NCBI GenBank assembly: GCA_016650315.1
Contig: JAENVZ010000239.1
Coordinates: forward strand, 1-20,582
Length of the DNA stretch: 20,582 nucleotides
Origin: Alphaproteobacteria bacterium
GTDB lineage: Bacteria > Pseudomonadota > Alphaproteobacteria > Sphingomonadales > Sphingomonadaceae
Direction of reading: 5' to 3'
Both the position numbers and the translations under genes were made by a program. The notes under the pieces were generated by a model, which was not told the DNA's origin, did no database searches, and saw nothing but the letters and a program-made list of their open reading frames with translations. This document shows, piece after piece, positions 1-9,998 of this stretch (the first letter of the stretch is position 1; each line of letters begins with the position of its first letter).

Positions 1-24
1 CCCTCTCCCCTTCAGGGGAGAGGG
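1..24. repeat. Perfect 10-bp palindromic hairpin overlapping the rbfA ribosome binding site
   Basis: Positions 1-10 (CCCTCTCCCC) and 15-24 (GGGGAGAGGG) are perfectly complementary around a TTCA loop. There is no T-tract, so it is not a textbook terminator. Its 3' arm contains the AGGGAG (21-26) that looks like the Shine-Dalgarno sequence of rbfA. Palindromes of this type are commonly dispersed as short intergenic repeats in proteobacteria, so a repeat origin is likely but is inferred. The left edge may be cut by the window. Confidence 0.75.
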
Positions 25-33
25 AGATTGTTA

Positions 34-429
34 TTGTCTCAGACTGAATCCACCCAAGGTCCCTCCGTCCGCGTGCTGCGCGTGGGCGAGCAGGTGCGAC
101 ATATCCTGTCGGAAATTCTCATGCGTGGCGATGTGCATGATGTAGTGCTTGCCAGTCATCTGGTGTCTGTCACCGAAGTGCGCATGTCGCCCGATCTGCG
201 CCACGCGACTGTCTTTGTGAAACCGCTGCTGGGCAATGACGAGGATGCTGTGCTCAAGGCCTTGCGCACCCACACCGCTTTTTTCCAGCGCGAAGTCGCG
301 TCGCGGACGAAGCTGAAATATGCCGCTAAAATCAAATTCCTGAGCGATGAAAGTTTCGATCAGGGAGGGCATATCGACCGCCTGCTGCGCGACCCGAAAG
401 TGGCGCGGGATCTGGGCGAAGAAGAGTAA
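34..429 (+). CDS. rbfA: Ribosome-binding factor A (30S maturation factor)
   Basis: The product is about 131 aa, the usual size for RbfA, a KH-fold protein that binds free 30S subunits and helps mature the 5' end of 16S rRNA in the cytoplasm. Family hallmarks are the N-terminal [17 protein letters not shown] helix, the central [17 protein letters not shown] strand region and the C-terminal IDRLLRD. The frame is open from a TTG at 28, but I prefer the TTG at 34 because AGGGAG at 21-26 is 7 nt upstream; the TTG at 28 would be only 1 nt from it. The presumed binding site lies inside the hairpin at 1-24. It is followed after 126 nt by truB, the normal order downstream of infB. Family assignment is firm; the start is moderately sure. 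Confidence 0.93.
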   Translation: MSQTESTQGPSVRVLRVGEQVRHILSEILMRGDVHDVVLASHLVSVTEVRMSPDLRHATVFVKPLLGNDEDAVLKALRTHTAFFQREVASRTKLKYAAKIKFLSDESFDQGGHIDRLLRDPKVARDLGEEE

Positions 430-555
430 GTACCCCCCACTGGCACGGGATATGGAACAAGGGCGCAACGCCGGAATCCCCGGCTGCCGCCAGCAAAGGC
501 AAAGCATCACAAGCAATCTGCTGACAAAGTCGCCAAAGCGCGCTAACCGACGCGA

Positions 556-1539
556 GTGAATGGCTGGATCATATTGGACAAGCCGCTGGAGCTGGGATCG
601 ACCCAGGCGGTGGCGGCGGTGAAACGGGCGCTGCGCGATGGCGGCTATCCCAAGGTAAAGATCGGCCATGGCGGCACGCTCGATCCTCTGGCGACGGGCG
701 TGTTGCCTATTGCGTTGGGCGAAGCGACCAAGCTGGCCGGGCGGATGCTGGATGCATCCAAAATCTATGACTTCACCATATGTTTCGGCGCACAGACCGA
801 TACGCTGGATGGCGAAGGGGTAGTGATTGCGACGTCCGATCATCGTCCCTCAATGGCGGAGGTGGAGGCCGTGCTGGCGCGCTTTACCGGGCCGATCGAA
901 CAGGTTCCACCGATCTATTCCGCGCTCAAGGTGGATGGGCAGCGTGCATATGACCTTGCGCGAGCAGGGCGGGAGGTGGAGATGAAGACGAGGGCTGTGG
1001 TTATTCACGGTCTTTCTATTTGTTATTCCCCTGCCTCCTATCGTCATCCCCGCGAAGGCGGGGATCCATCTCTGGAGTCAATGACCCGGAACAGCGGGCA
1101 AGAAATGGATTCCCGCCTTCGCGGGAATGACGAAACAAAGGACGTGACGCTCACCGCCCATGTTTCCAAGGGTACCTATATACGCTCTCTCGCCCGCGAC
1201 ATCGCGTTGGCGCTGGGCACGGTCGGTCACGTCTCCATGCTCCGCCGTACGAAGGCCGGCCCATTCACGCTGGCGCAGGCGATTTCGCTAGACAAATTGG
1301 GGGAATGCGGTAAAGGCCGCACCCTTGAAGACATAATCTTGCCGCTTGAGGCGGGGCTGGACGACATCCCGGCTCTTTGCCTCACCCCCGGCCAGGCAAG
1401 GCTGATCCATCAGGGTCAGGTCTTGGACGGGATAACCGCAGATGACGGACTTCATTGTGCAAGGTTGGAAAATGTTCCGGTCGCGCTGGTGGAGGTTTCG
1501 GACGGAAATGTCCGGGTCGTTCGCGGGTTCAACCTCTAG
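556..1539 (+). CDS. truB: tRNA pseudouridine(55) synthase TruB with an in-frame repeat insertion
   Basis: Converts U55 of the tRNA T-loop to pseudouridine. The N-terminal catalytic motif [14 protein letters not shown] is present with the presumed catalytic Asp at residue 43, followed by [19 protein letters not shown] and [21 protein letters not shown]. The later [14 protein letters not shown] and RRTKAGPF motifs are also intact. The start is GTG 556: an in-frame stop at 544-546 leaves no other start, although no strong Shine-Dalgarno is visible. At 327 aa it is longer than a usual bacterial TruB (about 300) because residues about 163-192 are encoded by an inverted repeat (1042-1132) lying just before the strand leading to SKGTYIRS. 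The frame stays open through the insert, so the protein is probably functional with a surface loop; that is inference. rpsO follows 17 nt after the stop. Confidence 0.95.
   Translation: MNGWIILDKPLELGSTQAVAAVKRALRDGGYPKVKIGHGGTLDPLATGVLPIALGEATKLAGRMLDASKIYDFTICFGAQTDTLDGEGVVIATSDHRPSMAEVEAVLARFTGPIEQVPPIYSALKVDGQRAYDLARAGREVEMKTRAVVIHGLSICYSPASYRHPREGGDPSLESMTRNSGQEMDSRLRGNDETKDVTLTAHVSKGTYIRSLARDIALALGTVGHVSMLRRTKAGPFTLAQAISLDKLGECGKGRTLEDIILPLEAGLDDIPALCLTPGQARLIHQGQVLDGITADDGLHCARLENVPVALVEVSDGNVRVVRGFNL
1042..1132. repeat. Paired REP-like palindrome inside truB
   Basis: Two 27-nt arms, 1042-1068 and 1106-1132, are inverted repeats matching at 25 of 27 positions, with a 37-nt spacer. Each arm also folds alone: 1048-1063 is CCCCGC-GAAG-GCGGGG and 1110-1127 is TTCCCGC-CTTC-GCGGGAA. 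This is the layout of an inverted REP pair. In the truB frame the left arm encodes RHPREGGDP and the right arm DSRLRGND, peptides familiar from repeat-derived ORF segments. No transposase lies nearby, so any mobilisation would be in trans by a RAYT-type enzyme elsewhere (inference). Confidence 0.9.
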
Positions 1540-1556
1540 TTTTTGAAAGGATTACG

Positions 1557-1826
1557 ATGTCGATTACAGCCGAGCGCAAGCAGGAACTGATTACTGAACA
1601 TGCCCGCACCGAGGGAGACACCGGTTCACCGGAAGTCCAGGTGGCGATCCTGACGGAGCGCATTGTTACTTTGACTGAACATTTCAAAGGGCACCACAAG
1701 GACAATCACAGCCGCCGAGGCCTTTTGATGATGGTCAATAAACGTCGCAGCCTGCTCGACTATCTGAAAAAGAAAGACGCAGCACGCTACGGAGAAATTA
1801 TTGCGAAGCTGGGTCTTCGTAAGTAA
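1557..1826 (+). CDS. rpsO: 30S ribosomal protein S15
   Basis: The product is 89 aa, exactly the usual S15 length. S15 is a primary 16S rRNA-binding protein of the 30S platform. The all-helical sequence carries the family motifs [36 protein letters not shown] and [16 protein letters not shown] 1557 is preceded by GAAAGGA (1545-1551), and the protein aligns from this Met; a longer open frame from 1455 overlaps truB and is not used. The gene follows truB by 17 nt, so it is probably co-transcribed, and it ends at a strong terminator at 1832-1860. In other bacteria S15 represses its own translation through its leader; no such structure was identified here. Confidence 0.97.
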   Translation: MSITAERKQELITEHARTEGDTGSPEVQVAILTERIVTLTEHFKGHHKDNHSRRGLLMMVNKRRSLLDYLKKKDAARYGEIIAKLGLRK

Positions 1827-1831
1827 TAAGG

Positions 1832-1860
1832 ACGGCCCCAGCCTTGGGGCCGTTTCTTTT
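1832..1860 (+). terminator. Intrinsic terminator of rpsO
   Basis: A 9-bp stem, ACGGCCCCA (1832-1840) with TGGGGCCGT (1845-1853), closes a GCCT loop and runs into TTTCTTTT (1853-1860). It begins 5 nt after the rpsO stop codon. It probably ends or attenuates transcription before pnp. Confidence 0.9.
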
Positions 1861-1880
1861 AGCCCTCGATTGAGGGTGTG

Positions 1881-1952
1881 CTCCTGCGAAAGCAGGAGCC
1901 CAGGGTTTTCGGGCAAGGTGCTTGCGACCCTGGGCTCCTGCTTTCGCAGGAA
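1881..1952. repeat. REP-like inverted pair in the rpsO-pnp gap
   Basis: Arms 1881-1906 and 1927-1952 are inverted repeats with 25 of 26 positions matching, separated by 20 nt. The left arm contains its own hairpin, CTCCTGC-GAAA-GCAGGAG (1881-1898), and the right arm its complement. The architecture and the TGCGAAAGCA core resemble the pair inside truB (core CGCGAAGGCG), so the two probably belong to one repeat superfamily. As RNA it would form a long duplex between the rpsO terminator and the pnp start. Confidence 0.88.
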
Positions 1953-2017
1953 TACGGAAGGGCCGGACCGTAATTCGACGGAATGGCCATGGGGTGCAGA
2001 TTGACCCCAAAACCGCC

Positions 2018-2036
2018 GCGGGCCGGGTCTGCCCGC
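2018..2036 (+). promoter_or_regulatory. Stem-loop in the pnp leader
   Basis: GCGGGC (2018-2023) pairs with GCCCGC (2031-2036) around a 7-nt loop, 46 nt before the pnp start. A weaker GGGGT/ACCCC pair spans 1991-2007. In enterobacteria the pnp leader contains RNase III-cleaved hairpins used for autoregulation; a similar role here is inference from position only. Confidence 0.35.
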
Positions 2037-2082
2037 ACATAGGCCACCGACTGCATAGGGCAGGCGGAAGGAAGGAAAATCC

Positions 2083-4368
2083 ATGTTTGACGTAAAGAAA
2101 GTAGAAATCGAGTGGGGCGGAAAAACCCTGACACTCGAAACGGGCCGTGTTGCCCGTCAGGCGGACGGCGCAGTGCTGGCCACCTATGGCGAAACCGTGG
2201 TGCTGTGCGCAGTCACCGCCGCCAAATCCGTGAAGGAAGGGCAGGATTTCTTCCCGCTCACCGTTCACTATCAGGAAAAATTCTCCGCTGCCGGCCGTAT
2301 TCCCGGCGGCTTTTTCAAGCGTGAGCGCGGTGCGACCGAAAAGGAAACGCTGACCAGCCGCTTGATAGACCGTCCGGTCCGCCCGCTGTTTCCGGAAGGT
2401 TTCTATAACGAAATCAATGTGATCGCGCAGGTTCTTTCCTTTGATGGTGAGACTGAGCCCGATATTGTCGCCATGATCGCAGCGTCGGCTGCACTGACCA
2501 TTTCGGGCGTTCCCTTCATGGGTCCGATCGCGGCGGCGCGCATCGGCTACAAGGATGGCGAATATCAGCTCAACCCTTCACTTGACGAAGTGAAGACTGG
2601 TGAACTCGATCTGATTGTCGCTGGCACCTATGACGCGGTGATGATGGTTGAATCCGAAGCGAAAGAGCTTTCGGAAGACATCATGCTCGGCGCGGTCATG
2701 TTTGCGCATACCGAATCGAAGAAGGTAATCGAGGCGATCATCAAGCTTGCTGAGAAGGCTGCCAAGGACCCTTGGGAACTGGATGCTGGCGACGACAATT
2801 CCGCGATCAAGGCGAAGCTGAAGACGCTGATCGGCAAGAATATTGCTGCGGCCTACAAGTTGACCGACAAGTCGGCACGCTCCAGCGCGCTGAATGAAGC
2901 ACGGGCGAAGGCCAAGGTCGCGTTCGCCGAAGAAACGCCGCAGACGCAGATGGTCGCCAACAAGCTGATGAAGAAGCTGGAAGCGGAAATCGTCCGTGGC
3001 GCCATCCTGAAGGATGGTTCGCGCATCGATGGCCGTACCACGACGCAAATTCGTCCGATCGAGGCGATGGTCGGATTCCTGCCGCGCACCCATGGTTCGG
3101 CGCTGTTCACCCGTGGCGAAACGCAGGCAATCTGCACCACCACGCTGGGCACCAAGGACAGCGAGCAGATGATCGATGGCCTGACCGGGCTTTCGTATGA
3201 AAACTTCATGTTGCACTATAACTTCCCACCCTATTCGGTTGGTGAAGTTGGCCGCTTTGGCGCGCCGGGCCGTCGTGAAGTGGGTCATGGCAAGCTGGCA
3301 TGGCGTGCTCTGCACCCTGTGCTGCCGACCAAGGACGAGTTCCCTTATACCATCCGCGTATTGTCCGACATCACCGAATCCAACGGCTCGTCGTCGATGG
3401 CAACGGTGTGCGGCGGTTCGCTCTCGATGATGGATGCCGGTGTGCCGTTGAAGCGCCCTGTGTCCGGTATCGCGATGGGCCTGATCCTGGAAGGTAAGGA
3501 CTTTGCGGTTCTTTCCGACATTCTGGGTGACGAGGATCACCTGGGCGATATGGACTTCAAGGTTGCAGGCACCAGCGAGGGCATTACCAGCCTTCAGATG
3601 GACATCAAGATTGCCGGCATCACCGAAGAGATCATGAAGCAGGCGCTGGCGCAGGCCAATGAAGGTCGCGCGCACATTTTGGGCGAAATGGCCAAGGCGC
3701 TGGATCATACCCGCTCTGAACTGTCCGCCCATGCCCCGCGCATCGAGACGCTGCAGATCGACAAGTCGAAGATCCGTGAAGTCATCGGCACCGGCGGCAA
3801 GGTCATCCGCGAAATCGTCGCGGAAACCGGCGCCAAGGTCGATATCGACGATGAGGGTCTGATCAAGATCAGCTCGTCCGATGTTGCCCAGATCGAAGCC
3901 GCGCGGGCCTGGATTCTCGGCATTGTCGAGGAAGCCGAAGTCGGCAAGGTCTATAACGGCAAAGTCGTGAACATGGTCGATTTCGGTGCGTTCGTGAATT
4001 TCATGGGCGGCAAGGACGGTCTCGTCCATGTCTCCGAAATTCGCGCCGAGCGCGTCGAGAAGGTCACCGATGTCCTGTCCGAAGGGCAGGAGGTGAAAGT
4101 CAAGGTTCTCGAAATCGATCCGCGCGGCAAGGTTCGCCTGTCGATGCGTGTCGTTGATCAGGAAACCGGCGAGGAACTGGAAGATACCCGTCCGCCCCGC
4201 GAGGCACGTGAACCGCGTGGTGATCGTGGTCCGCGCCGGGAAGGTGGTCGTGGCGGTGACGGTGGTCGTGGTGGCCGTGGCCCGCGCCGCGACCGTGGCC
4301 CCCGGAGCGAAGGCGGCGAGGACGGCGGCGACGCAGGCCTGCCAAGCTTCATCACCCAGGAAGACTGA
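2083..4368 (+). CDS. pnp: Polyribonucleotide nucleotidyltransferase (PNPase)
   Basis: Phosphorolytic 3'-5' exoribonuclease of RNA turnover, forming a ring trimer. The 761 residues show the first RNase PH domain ([24 protein letters not shown]), a helical linker, and the second RNase PH domain with [15 protein letters not shown] and the catalytic region [14 protein letters not shown] at about 479-492. A KH domain (IGTGGK near 568-573), an S1 domain from about 621 ([15 protein letters not shown]) and an Arg/Gly-rich acidic-basic tail from about 700 to the end follow. The tail makes it longer than the E. coli enzyme (about 710 aa) and ends in the hydrophobic [12 protein letters not shown] 2083 is preceded by GGAAGGAA. 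It is followed by a terminator at 4398-4425. The long leader with palindromes suggests post-transcriptional control. Confidence 0.97.
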   Translation: MFDVKKVEIEWGGKTLTLETGRVARQADGAVLATYGETVVLCAVTAAKSVKEGQDFFPLTVHYQEKFSAAGRIPGGFFKRERGATEKETLTSRLIDRPVRPLFPEGFYNEINVIAQVLSFDGETEPDIVAMIAASAALTISGVPFMGPIAAARIGYKDGEYQLNPSLDEVKTGELDLIVAGTYDAVMMVESEAKELSEDIMLGAVMFAHTESKKVIEAIIKLAEKAAKDPWELDAGDDNSAIKAKLKTLIGKNIAAAYKLTDKSARSSALNEARAKAKVAFAEETPQTQMVANKLMKKLEAEIVRGAILKDGSRIDGRTTTQIRPIEAMVGFLPRTHGSALFTRGETQAICTTTLGTKDSEQMIDGLTGLSYENFMLHYNFPPYSVGEVGRFGAPGRREVGHGKLAWRALHPVLPTKDEFPYTIRVLSDITESNGSSSMATVCGGSLSMMDAGVPLKRPVSGIAMGLILEGKDFAVLSDILGDEDHLGDMDFKVAGTSEGITSLQMDIKIAGITEEIMKQALAQANEGRAHILGEMAKALDHTRSELSAHAPRIETLQIDKSKIREVIGTGGKVIREIVAETGAKVDIDDEGLIKISSSDVAQIEAARAWILGIVEEAEVGKVYNGKVVNMVDFGAFVNFMGGKDGLVHVSEIRAERVEKVTDVLSEGQEVKVKVLEIDPRGKVRLSMRVVDQETGEELEDTRPPREAREPRGDRGPRREGGRGGDGGRGGRGPRRDRGPRSEGGEDGGDAGLPSFITQED

Positions 4369-4397
4369 TTCCCGGGCGCACAGCCAGAAAAATAAGA

Positions 4398-4425
4398 AAG
4401 AGGCTCCATTCGGGGCCTCTTTTTT
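4398..4425 (+). terminator. Intrinsic terminator of pnp
   Basis: AAGAGGCTCC (4398-4407) pairs with GGGGCCTCTT (4412-4421), with one G-T wobble and an ATTC loop, and continues into a T-run to 4425. It starts about 30 nt after the pnp stop and separates the RNA-metabolism cluster from bamD. Confidence 0.9.
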
Positions 4426-4499
4426 ATGTTGGAGGGAAGAAGGCAATACAGCAATCAATCGCTTGGCGAGGACGAAACGGTAAGCTATGACCCATCCCC

Positions 4500-5273
4500 A
4501 TGCACAAGACTCTCGTTAAGCCACTCGTCGTCGGCCTGTCGCTCGCCCTCCTCGCCGGATGCGCCACCAGCAAGAACAAGACCGACACCAATTATGTCGC
4601 CCGCGACGTCAGCACGTTATATAATGCGGCCAAATACCGGCTGGATCGTGGGCAGTTCAAGATTGCCGCCGCGCTGTTTGATGAGGTTGAGCGCCAGCAT
4701 CCCTATTCGCCCTGGGCGCGTCGGGCGCAGTTGATGAGCGCGTTCAGCTATTATATGGGCCGCGACTATACCCAGTCGATCCAGTCGGCGCAGCGTTTCC
4801 TGTCAATTCATCCGGGTAACAAGGATGCGCCCTATGCCTATTATCTGATCTCCTTGTGCTATTATGAGCAGATTGCGGACGTCACGCGCGATCAGAAGAT
4901 TACAGAGCAGGCATTGACCTCGCTGGGTGAACTGATCCGCCGCTATCCGCAAAGCCGTTTTGCCGCCGATGCGCGGTTGAAGGTGGATCTGGTCAACGAC
5001 CATTTGGCGGGCAAGGAAATGGAAGTCGGTCGCTTTTACGAGCGCCGCGGTCAATGGCTGGCTGCTGCGGTCCGTTTCCGCACGGTAATCGACAAATATC
5101 AGACGACGACGCATACACCCGAAGCCCTGATGCGGCTGACGGAAAGCTATCTGGCGCTGGGCATTCCGGCAGAAGCGAAAAAGGCGGCGGCGGTACTGGG
5201 GGTCAACTATCCGGGCACGAAATGGTACAAGCGCGCCTATGACCTTATCCGGGAACATGCCCCAAGCGCTTAG
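4500..5273 (+). CDS. bamD: Outer membrane protein assembly lipoprotein BamD
   Basis: The product is 257 aa and opens with a basic residue pair, a hydrophobic stretch and a lipobox LAGC with the lipidated Cys at residue 21, so the mature protein would be a periplasmic lipoprotein. The rest is tetratricopeptide-like: YNAAKYRLDRGQFKIAAALF, RAQLMSAFSYYMGRDY, PYAYYLISLCYYEQI and RFYERRGQWLAAAVRF. This matches BamD/ComL/YfiO, an essential subunit of the BAM complex that inserts beta-barrel proteins. ATG 4500 gives a proper signal peptide, but no Shine-Dalgarno sequence is evident before it. recN follows after 78 nt, a common bamD-recN pairing in alphaproteobacteria. Confidence 0.95.
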   Translation: MHKTLVKPLVVGLSLALLAGCATSKNKTDTNYVARDVSTLYNAAKYRLDRGQFKIAAALFDEVERQHPYSPWARRAQLMSAFSYYMGRDYTQSIQSAQRFLSIHPGNKDAPYAYYLISLCYYEQIADVTRDQKITEQALTSLGELIRRYPQSRFAADARLKVDLVNDHLAGKEMEVGRFYERRGQWLAAAVRFRTVIDKYQTTTHTPEALMRLTESYLALGIPAEAKKAAAVLGVNYPGTKWYKRAYDLIREHAPSA

Positions 5274-5351
5274 TGTGCATAGTGCGCTTTCTGATTTCGT
5301 CTTTTCGGCGATTGCGGGAATTTTGTGTACTTGCGGCTGGGTGGAACCGTC

Positions 5352-7016
5352 ATGCTGACCAGCCTTTCCATTCGCAATGTCGTGCTGATCGAAGCACTTG
5401 ATCTGGAATTTGGAGCGGGCCTTGGCGTGCTGACCGGCGAAACCGGGGCGGGCAAGTCGATCCTGCTCGATTCGCTTGGGCTGGCTTTGGGTGCGCGGGC
5501 CGATACCGGCTTGGTGCGGCAGGGTGAAGATCGGGCGAATGTCACGGCAACCTTTGTTGAGCCGCGTCTGGATCACCCCTTGCGTGTCGTGCTGGCCGAC
5601 AATGCTATTGACCTTGAAGCGGGCGAACCTTTGATGATCCGCCGGACATTACGGGCGGACGGGGGTAGTCGCGCCTTTGTCAATGATCAGGCCTGTTCAG
5701 CGGGGCTGTTGCGCGAAATAGCGGCTTTCCTGGTGGAGATTCACGGCCAGCATGATGATCGCGGGTTGCTTAATCCACGGGGCCACCGGGCGCTGCTCGA
5801 TGCATTCGGACGGTGTGATACGGCTGTCGTTGCGTCCGCACATGAGGCGTGGCGCGCTGCTGAAGCCGTACTGAAGCAAGCGCGCGAAGAGATGGAAAAT
5901 GCCGCCCGCGACCGGGATTTTCTGGAGCATGGCATAGCCGAACTCGCCGCCTTTGATCCGCAGGAAGGGGAGGAAGACGTGTTGGCGTCCGAAAGGTCGG
6001 ACATGCAGAAGGGCGCGCGCCTTGCTGAAGAACTGGCGACAGTGGGTGATCTCTTGCTTGGTTCCGAAGGCGGCCTCTCTCAATTGCGGCAGGCGGCGCG
6101 GCGGCTCGACCGGATGGCGGCGGAACATCCGCTGTTGGCCGAAACGCTTGCCAGCCTGGACCGGGCCATTATTGAAGCGAGTGAGGCAGAAGAAAAGCTG
6201 GCTGCTGCCAATGAGGCGCTGAGCTTTGATCCTGCCCGGCTCGATGCCATTGAAACGCGCTTGTTCGACCTGCGCGGTATTGCCCGCAAGCATCGGGTCG
6301 ATGCCGACCAACTGGCGCCGCTATACAAGGACATGATCGAAAAACTGGCCCGTATGGAGGCGGGTGAAGAGGGGCTTCATCATCTGGAAGCCGACCTTGC
6401 GGCGAAGGCGGCGGCTTATCGCATGGCGGCAGAGGCGCTGACGGCGGAACGGCGCAATGCCGCCGGACGGCTCGACCATGCGGTTGCAGCCGAGCTGGCA
6501 CCGCTGAAGCTGGATACGGCGCGGTTTCGGACACAGGTGGGTGCACTTGATGAAGGTCAGTGGGGACCCAAAGGCGCTGACCGGGTGGAATTCGAGATTT
6601 CCACCAATCCCGGCGCGCCATTCGCGCCGCTCATCAAGATCGCATCGGGTGGTGAACTGTCGCGCTTCATTCTGGCGCTGAAGGTTGCACTGGCCGAAGA
6701 GGGCGGCGCGGATACCATGATTTTCGACGAAATCGACCGGGGCGTCGGCGGCGCCGTGGCGTCGGCCATCGGCGACCGGCTGGCGCGCCTGTCGGCCGGA
6801 AATCAGGTGCTGGTCGTGACGCACAGCCCGCAGGTGGCAGCACGCGGCGGTACGCATATGCTGATCGCCAAGGCAAGCGATGGCATCGTCACCCGGACCG
6901 GGGTGTGCGAACTGAATGCTGGCGACCGGCGCGAGGAAATCGCCCGGATGCTGTCGGGCGCGGCGATTACCGATGAAGCGCGGGCGCAGGCTGGACGTTT
7001 GCTGGAGGGGGTGTGA
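5352..7016 (+). CDS. recN: DNA repair protein RecN
   Basis: SMC-like ATPase involved in double-strand break repair. The 554-residue product begins MLTSLSIRNVVLIEALDLEF and carries Walker A GETGAGKS at residues 29-36. A long central region rich in Ala, Glu and Arg is the expected coiled coil. The C-terminal half has the signature SGGELSRFILALKVAL, Walker B TMIFDEIDRGVGG and the VVTHSPQVAARG switch. I chose ATG 5352, with GGTGGA (5339-5344) 7 nt upstream; a GTG at 5325 would add nine residues before the conserved start. LexA-type control is common for recN, but I did not find a clear operator in the 78-nt upstream gap. Confidence 0.96.
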   Translation: MLTSLSIRNVVLIEALDLEFGAGLGVLTGETGAGKSILLDSLGLALGARADTGLVRQGEDRANVTATFVEPRLDHPLRVVLADNAIDLEAGEPLMIRRTLRADGGSRAFVNDQACSAGLLREIAAFLVEIHGQHDDRGLLNPRGHRALLDAFGRCDTAVVASAHEAWRAAEAVLKQAREEMENAARDRDFLEHGIAELAAFDPQEGEEDVLASERSDMQKGARLAEELATVGDLLLGSEGGLSQLRQAARRLDRMAAEHPLLAETLASLDRAIIEASEAEEKLAAANEALSFDPARLDAIETRLFDLRGIARKHRVDADQLAPLYKDMIEKLARMEAGEEGLHHLEADLAAKAAAYRMAAEALTAERRNAAGRLDHAVAAELAPLKLDTARFRTQVGALDEGQWGPKGADRVEFEISTNPGAPFAPLIKIASGGELSRFILALKVALAEEGGADTMIFDEIDRGVGGAVASAIGDRLARLSAGNQVLVVTHSPQVAARGGTHMLIAKASDGIVTRTGVCELNAGDRREEIARMLSGAAITDEARAQAGRLLEGV

Positions 7017-7027
7017 AAAATGTTTTT

Positions 7028-9195
<2,168 letters not shown>

Positions 9196-9335
9196 TTTGC
9201 TCCGTTTTGCGGAGGATTATTTCTCAGTCATCCAATTGAAATTTACTCATATTTTACGTTTTCAATGCATTTTCGGCTGTGTGGGAAAAAGGACTAGGCA
9301 TTTTTGCCATTTTTCCGCTGAGGTTTGCGATCTAT

Positions 9336-9995
9336 ATGTCGTTGATTAACCAACATTCTTTGCATGGGACTTCCGTGGATGCGGCTGCGAAAGCGGGGGA
9401 TGAGCATCGGCAATCCGAGAGACAGGTCGTCACCGTCCGCTGGGTAGCCAAGCTTACCGCCGCTAACGGTCAGGAACTTTGCCTTATCCGTAATATTTCT
9501 GCGGGCGGGGTTATGGCCAATGTCTATTCCTCGCATGAGTTAGGTGAAAAAATCAGCCTGGAAATCCGGTCAGGGCAGCAACTGGACGGTGAAATCATGT
9601 GGATGCGCGATGGCTGCATCGGCGTTCACTTTTTCAGTGATGTCGATATCGCAGAGATGCTGAAGACGGCGTCGAGCGACAGGAAAGGCCTGCGCGTGCG
9701 ACCGCCGCGGATAGAGGTTTACGGCAGTGCGAATATAAAGGTTGGTTCGCGGACATATTGCGTGGATCTGTGTGATCTGTCTCAAGGCGGGGTGAAGGTG
9801 ACGTTGCCAGAGCCGATTGAGCCGGGCAATGAAGTGGTTGTGTCGATCACTGGCCTGGAAGACCGTAAAAGCTTGATTCGTTGGCAACGGAATGGTCGCG
9901 CGGGTCTGTCTTTCGTTCGGCCGATTTCCTTTGAACTGCTTGTCGAATGGTTGAGCGCCCAACTTAATGCAGACAGTATTGTCTCAGAGAGCTGA
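9336..9995 (+). CDS. Tandem PilZ-domain protein
   Basis: The product is about 219 aa and contains two consecutive PilZ-like domains, each with the c-di-GMP-binding signature RxxxR followed by (D/N)xSxxG. The first has RQSER, then NISAGG, and ends near IGVHFFSDVD. The second has RKGLR, then DLSQGG, and ends in RAGLSFVRPISFELL. No membrane segment or output domain is visible, so it could act as a stand-alone c-di-GMP effector, perhaps for motility or surface behaviour (inference). The start is uncertain: the frame is open from a GTG at 9279, but ATG 9336 avoids an odd hydrophobic leader and has a distant GAGG. Its stop is 3 nt from the stop of the converging gene. Confidence 0.82.
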   Translation: MSLINQHSLHGTSVDAAAKAGDEHRQSERQVVTVRWVAKLTAANGQELCLIRNISAGGVMANVYSSHELGEKISLEIRSGQQLDGEIMWMRDGCIGVHFFSDVDIAEMLKTASSDRKGLRVRPPRIEVYGSANIKVGSRTYCVDLCDLSQGGVKVTLPEPIEPGNEVVVSITGLEDRKSLIRWQRNGRAGLSFVRPISFELLVEWLSAQLNADSIVSES

Positions 9996-9998
9996 TTA

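Noticed and set aside
1626..2268. Minus-strand open frames across the rpsO-pnp gap
   Set aside because: They translate the palindromic repeat and shadows of rpsO and pnp; repeat-type peptides only.
2578..4458. Long minus-strand open frame (626 codons) opposite pnp
   Set aside because: Antisense shadow of a high-GC coding gene; no recognisable family and pnp is unmistakable.
9200..9214. CTCCG/CGGAG hairpin after ligA as a terminator
   Set aside because: Only 5 bp and not followed by a continuous T-run.
9235..9266. ATTGAAA-N18-TTTCAAT inverted repeat before the PilZ gene as an operator
   Set aside because: AT-rich and short; could occur by chance, and no regulator is nearby to link it to.
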